Part shown: positions 5,626 through 6,854 of the stretch, in pieces
How positions within the stretch are numbered: the stretch's first letter is position 1
How the letters are laid out: the number at the start of each line of letters is the position of its first letter
Origin: an uncultured Clostridia bacterium
GTDB taxonomy: Bacteria; Bacillota; Clostridia; Christensenellales; UBA1242
DNA length: 6,854 bases
Direction: 5' to 3'
Assembly (NCBI GenBank): GCA_946610655.1
Contig: CAMOCH010000047.1
Location: 1 to 6,854, forward strand
The notes under the pieces: model-generated
Databases searched by the model: none
What the model was told of the DNA's origin: nothing
Seen by the model: the letters and a program-made list of their open reading frames with translations, nothing else
Translations under genes and position numbers: made by a program

Positions 5626-5694
5626 ATGAAAAAGACACTAAAACAAGACATATATAATTATAGGCATCACATAAAAAAACAAGATGAACAATAA
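5626..5694 (+). CDS. Small ORF, 22-residue charged peptide
   Basis: ATG at 5626 to TAA at 5692-5694 encodes 22 residues beginning MKKTLKQDIYNY and ending KKQDEQ. It is rich in Lys, His, Gln and Asp, with no hydrophobic segment, so it is not a type I membrane toxin. Support comes from context: GGAG at 5615-5618 with seven-base spacing, a TATAAT about 36 bases upstream, an in-frame stop just before the ATG (5620-5622), and a strong hairpin terminator one base after the stop. No gene follows on the same strand, so it is not a leader peptide for attenuation. It could be a real microprotein, a dual-function small RNA of about 130 bases, or the remnant of a larger gene. I know no homologue. Confidence 0.5.
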   Translation: MKKTLKQDIYNYRHHIKKQDEQ

Positions 5695-5725
5695 AAAAAT
5701 ATGAACCAATTTGGTTCATATTTTT
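5695..5725. terminator. Bidirectional terminator between the small ORF and the HEPN gene
   Basis: A 14-bp near-perfect palindrome with core ATGAACCA/TGGTTCAT and a 3-base loop. On the plus strand it is followed by T-rich sequence (to about 5731). On the minus strand, from within the HEPN stop codon, it is followed by a run of T down to 5693. It can therefore end both convergent transcripts, which share this stem. Confidence 0.88.
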
Positions 5726-6791
5726 ATTTTTCTAATAATGTTGGTTCATCACTTTCACAATCTTCTTCCATATGATGAAAAAGTGGTTCGCCGTTTTTTC
5801 TTCCAAAAAATGTCTTATACATTTTGTTGTAAAGTTCTTTTAACGAACTTTCTTTCACTTCAATATTTTGCTCTTTTGCATATTCTTTAAAGCTTAAAAT
5901 TTGCTTTATAAAAACTCTCATATATTTCATTTGAACAATCAAATTAACAGTTGTATCATCAAGGTTTTTCTTTTTATCTTGTGCAGAGACACTATTAAAC
6001 ATTCCAAAAAAATTATTTTTATTATGAACAAAAGAATTTCTGAGAGTTCTAACATCTTGAAATAATTCTGAATCTCCTCCAAAATAATTGTAATAATCAT
6101 TTTGAAAATATGATAGTATTGCACACAAAAACATATATTGTGAAGATACATAAGTTATTCCGTCTTGAACATCTTTTTTGTTTTTGTTTTCTCTTGGGTC
6201 ACAATAAAAATTATAAATTCTATCCATTGCAGCCGGAATCATAACATCTTCAATTTCTTGTTGAAAATTTTGTGTTTTATGATAATCTTTATATTTCATT
6301 GTGCTAAGATAAAAAATTCCATTTTTCCCAAATTCTTCCCTAAGCTTCTTAACAATATCTTTTTCTGCAATAATAATTGGACAATCGCTTGTTATTGGTG
6401 TTCTTTCTGGTTTTAAAACAAAATCCATTTTGTTTGTGTGTTTGTTATATGCAATCTCAAAATGCCCGTGTGTTAGGCTGTTTCTTATTTCATCAACAAT
6501 AACATTTTCTGCAGCTTCTTTGGTCATTCCAGCAGCAATTGCATCGTTTAATCTATCTTCATAATATGCGTTATACTTTTTAACATTTTCTCTTTCTTCA
6601 ATATTATTATTAATAAGCCATGTGAGCAAACAAAAAGCTCTTGCATGAAAAGCAAAATCTTCTTTACTTATTTTTTCAAAAAATTTATCTTCATCAAAAT
6701 GTTCATCATCTGTCTGTGGCCAAAATTCATGATTTATGCCTTCATAAACTTCATCAAACAACCTTTGTGACTTAATTTTTGAATAATCCAT
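5724..6791 (-). CDS. Tandem HEPN-motif protein, candidate RNase/defence or toxin protein
   Basis: With the ATG at 6791 this is a 355-residue, mostly helical soluble protein. Two segments carry the R-N-x3-H signature of HEPN ribonucleases: EIRNSLTHGHFEI (R103, H108) and TLRNSFVHNKNNF (R251, H256), 148 residues apart. Each follows a hydrophobic helical stretch (about 46-63 and 214-237), as in HEPN four-helix bundles. After the first motif, KMDFVLKPERTPI looks like a beta extension common in HEPN proteins. HEPN domains normally dimerise so that two R-x4-6-H motifs form one metal-independent RNA-cutting site; here one chain could supply both. Role in phage defence or as a toxin is inferred, and an unrelated RNA-processing role is possible. 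The size and lack of repeats exclude Cas13. The start is set by GGAG and by a -10 box that covers the upstream ATG at 6809. No antitoxin partner (MNT or other) is visible. Confidence 0.85.
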   Translation of the reverse strand: MDYSKIKSQRLFDEVYEGINHEFWPQTDDEHFDEDKFFEKISKEDFAFHARAFCLLTWLINNNIEERENVKKYNAYYEDRLNDAIAAGMTKEAAENVIVDEIRNSLTHGHFEIAYNKHTNKMDFVLKPERTPITSDCPIIIAEKDIVKKLREEFGKNGIFYLSTMKYKDYHKTQNFQQEIEDVMIPAAMDRIYNFYCDPRENKNKKDVQDGITYVSSQYMFLCAILSYFQNDYYNYFGGDSELFQDVRTLRNSFVHNKNNFFGMFNSVSAQDKKKNLDDTTVNLIVQMKYMRVFIKQILSFKEYAKEQNIEVKESSLKELYNKMYKTFFGRKNGEPLFHHMEEDCESDEPTLLEK

Positions 6792-6797
6792 AATTTT

Positions 6798-6801
6798 CTC
6801 C
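6798..6801 (-). promoter_or_regulatory. Ribosome binding site that sets the HEPN gene start
   Basis: GGAG lies six bases before the ATG at 6791 and coincides with the predicted 5' end of the transcript (about 6801). The ATG at 6809 has no ribosome site upstream. Confidence 0.7.
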
Positions 6802-6807
6802 ACAACC

Positions 6808-6836
6808 ATTTTATCAAACTTATGCTATTTTGTCCA
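6808..6836 (-). promoter_or_regulatory. Promoter of the HEPN gene
   Basis: On the minus strand TGGACA (6831-6836) and TAAAAT (6808-6813) are 17 bases apart, each one base off consensus, and TGA precedes the -10 (extended -10). Transcription would begin near 6801, leaving a 10-base leader. The T-rich minus-strand sequence at 6840-6854 may be the tail of a terminator whose stem lies outside the window. Confidence 0.65.
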
Positions 6837-6854
6837 TACCAAAAATAAAAAACC

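Noticed and set aside
6165..6416. Plus-strand Phe/Ile-rich ORF opposite the HEPN gene, considered as a type I toxin
   Set aside because: No promoter or ribosome site, and the sequence is the antisense of a Lys/Asn-rich helical region containing the strongly supported HEPN frame.
5724..6791. Possible Cas13-like CRISPR effector
   Set aside because: Two R-x4-H motifs are present, but the protein is less than half the size of Cas13 effectors, and no CRISPR repeat array or adaptation gene is in the window.

Overview
The window is strongly AT-rich, uses the standard code (TGG for Trp), and every complete gene ends in TAA. Strong Shine-Dalgarno sites, a Lys/Asn-rich proteome, Gram-positive-style lipoprotein and membrane-anchored surface proteins, and T-rich intrinsic terminators all point to a low-GC Bacillota (Clostridia-like, probably host- or gut-associated) bacterium. 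No gene here fixes the species. There is no tRNA, rRNA, CRISPR array, integrase or insertion sequence.

Left part (1-2820, all minus strand): a cell-envelope block of separately promoted genes. It holds a surface lipoprotein with MBG-like beta repeats (cut by the window edge), an AqpZ-type water channel, and a membrane-anchored SGNH/GDSL esterase whose promoter geometry implies a leaderless mRNA.

Middle (2822-4903, minus strand): a probable three-gene operon. It starts from a good promoter at 4875-4903 and runs through an unknown 106-residue protein and a single-pass membrane protein with an FN3-like outer domain. That gene overlaps by 8 bases an MscS-family mechanosensitive channel carrying a Lys-rich N-terminal extension. 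A hairpin terminator closes the unit.

Right part (4904-6854): a divergent plus-strand gene for a His/Trp-rich 186-residue protein of unknown family. It is followed by a compact self-contained unit (promoter, ribosome site, 22-codon ORF, terminator) too short for ordinary gene calling. Tail to tail with it lies a minus-strand gene for a 355-residue protein with two HEPN-type R-N-x3-H motifs, a candidate tandem-HEPN RNase and the most interesting gene in the window.

Two themes recur. First, in three genes (mscS, the 106-residue protein and the HEPN protein) the most upstream start codon is contradicted by the ribosome site or promoter, so shorter starts are proposed. Second, several inferred transcripts have leaders of only 0 to 13 bases. 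All promoter and function calls are read by eye; no homology search was possible.
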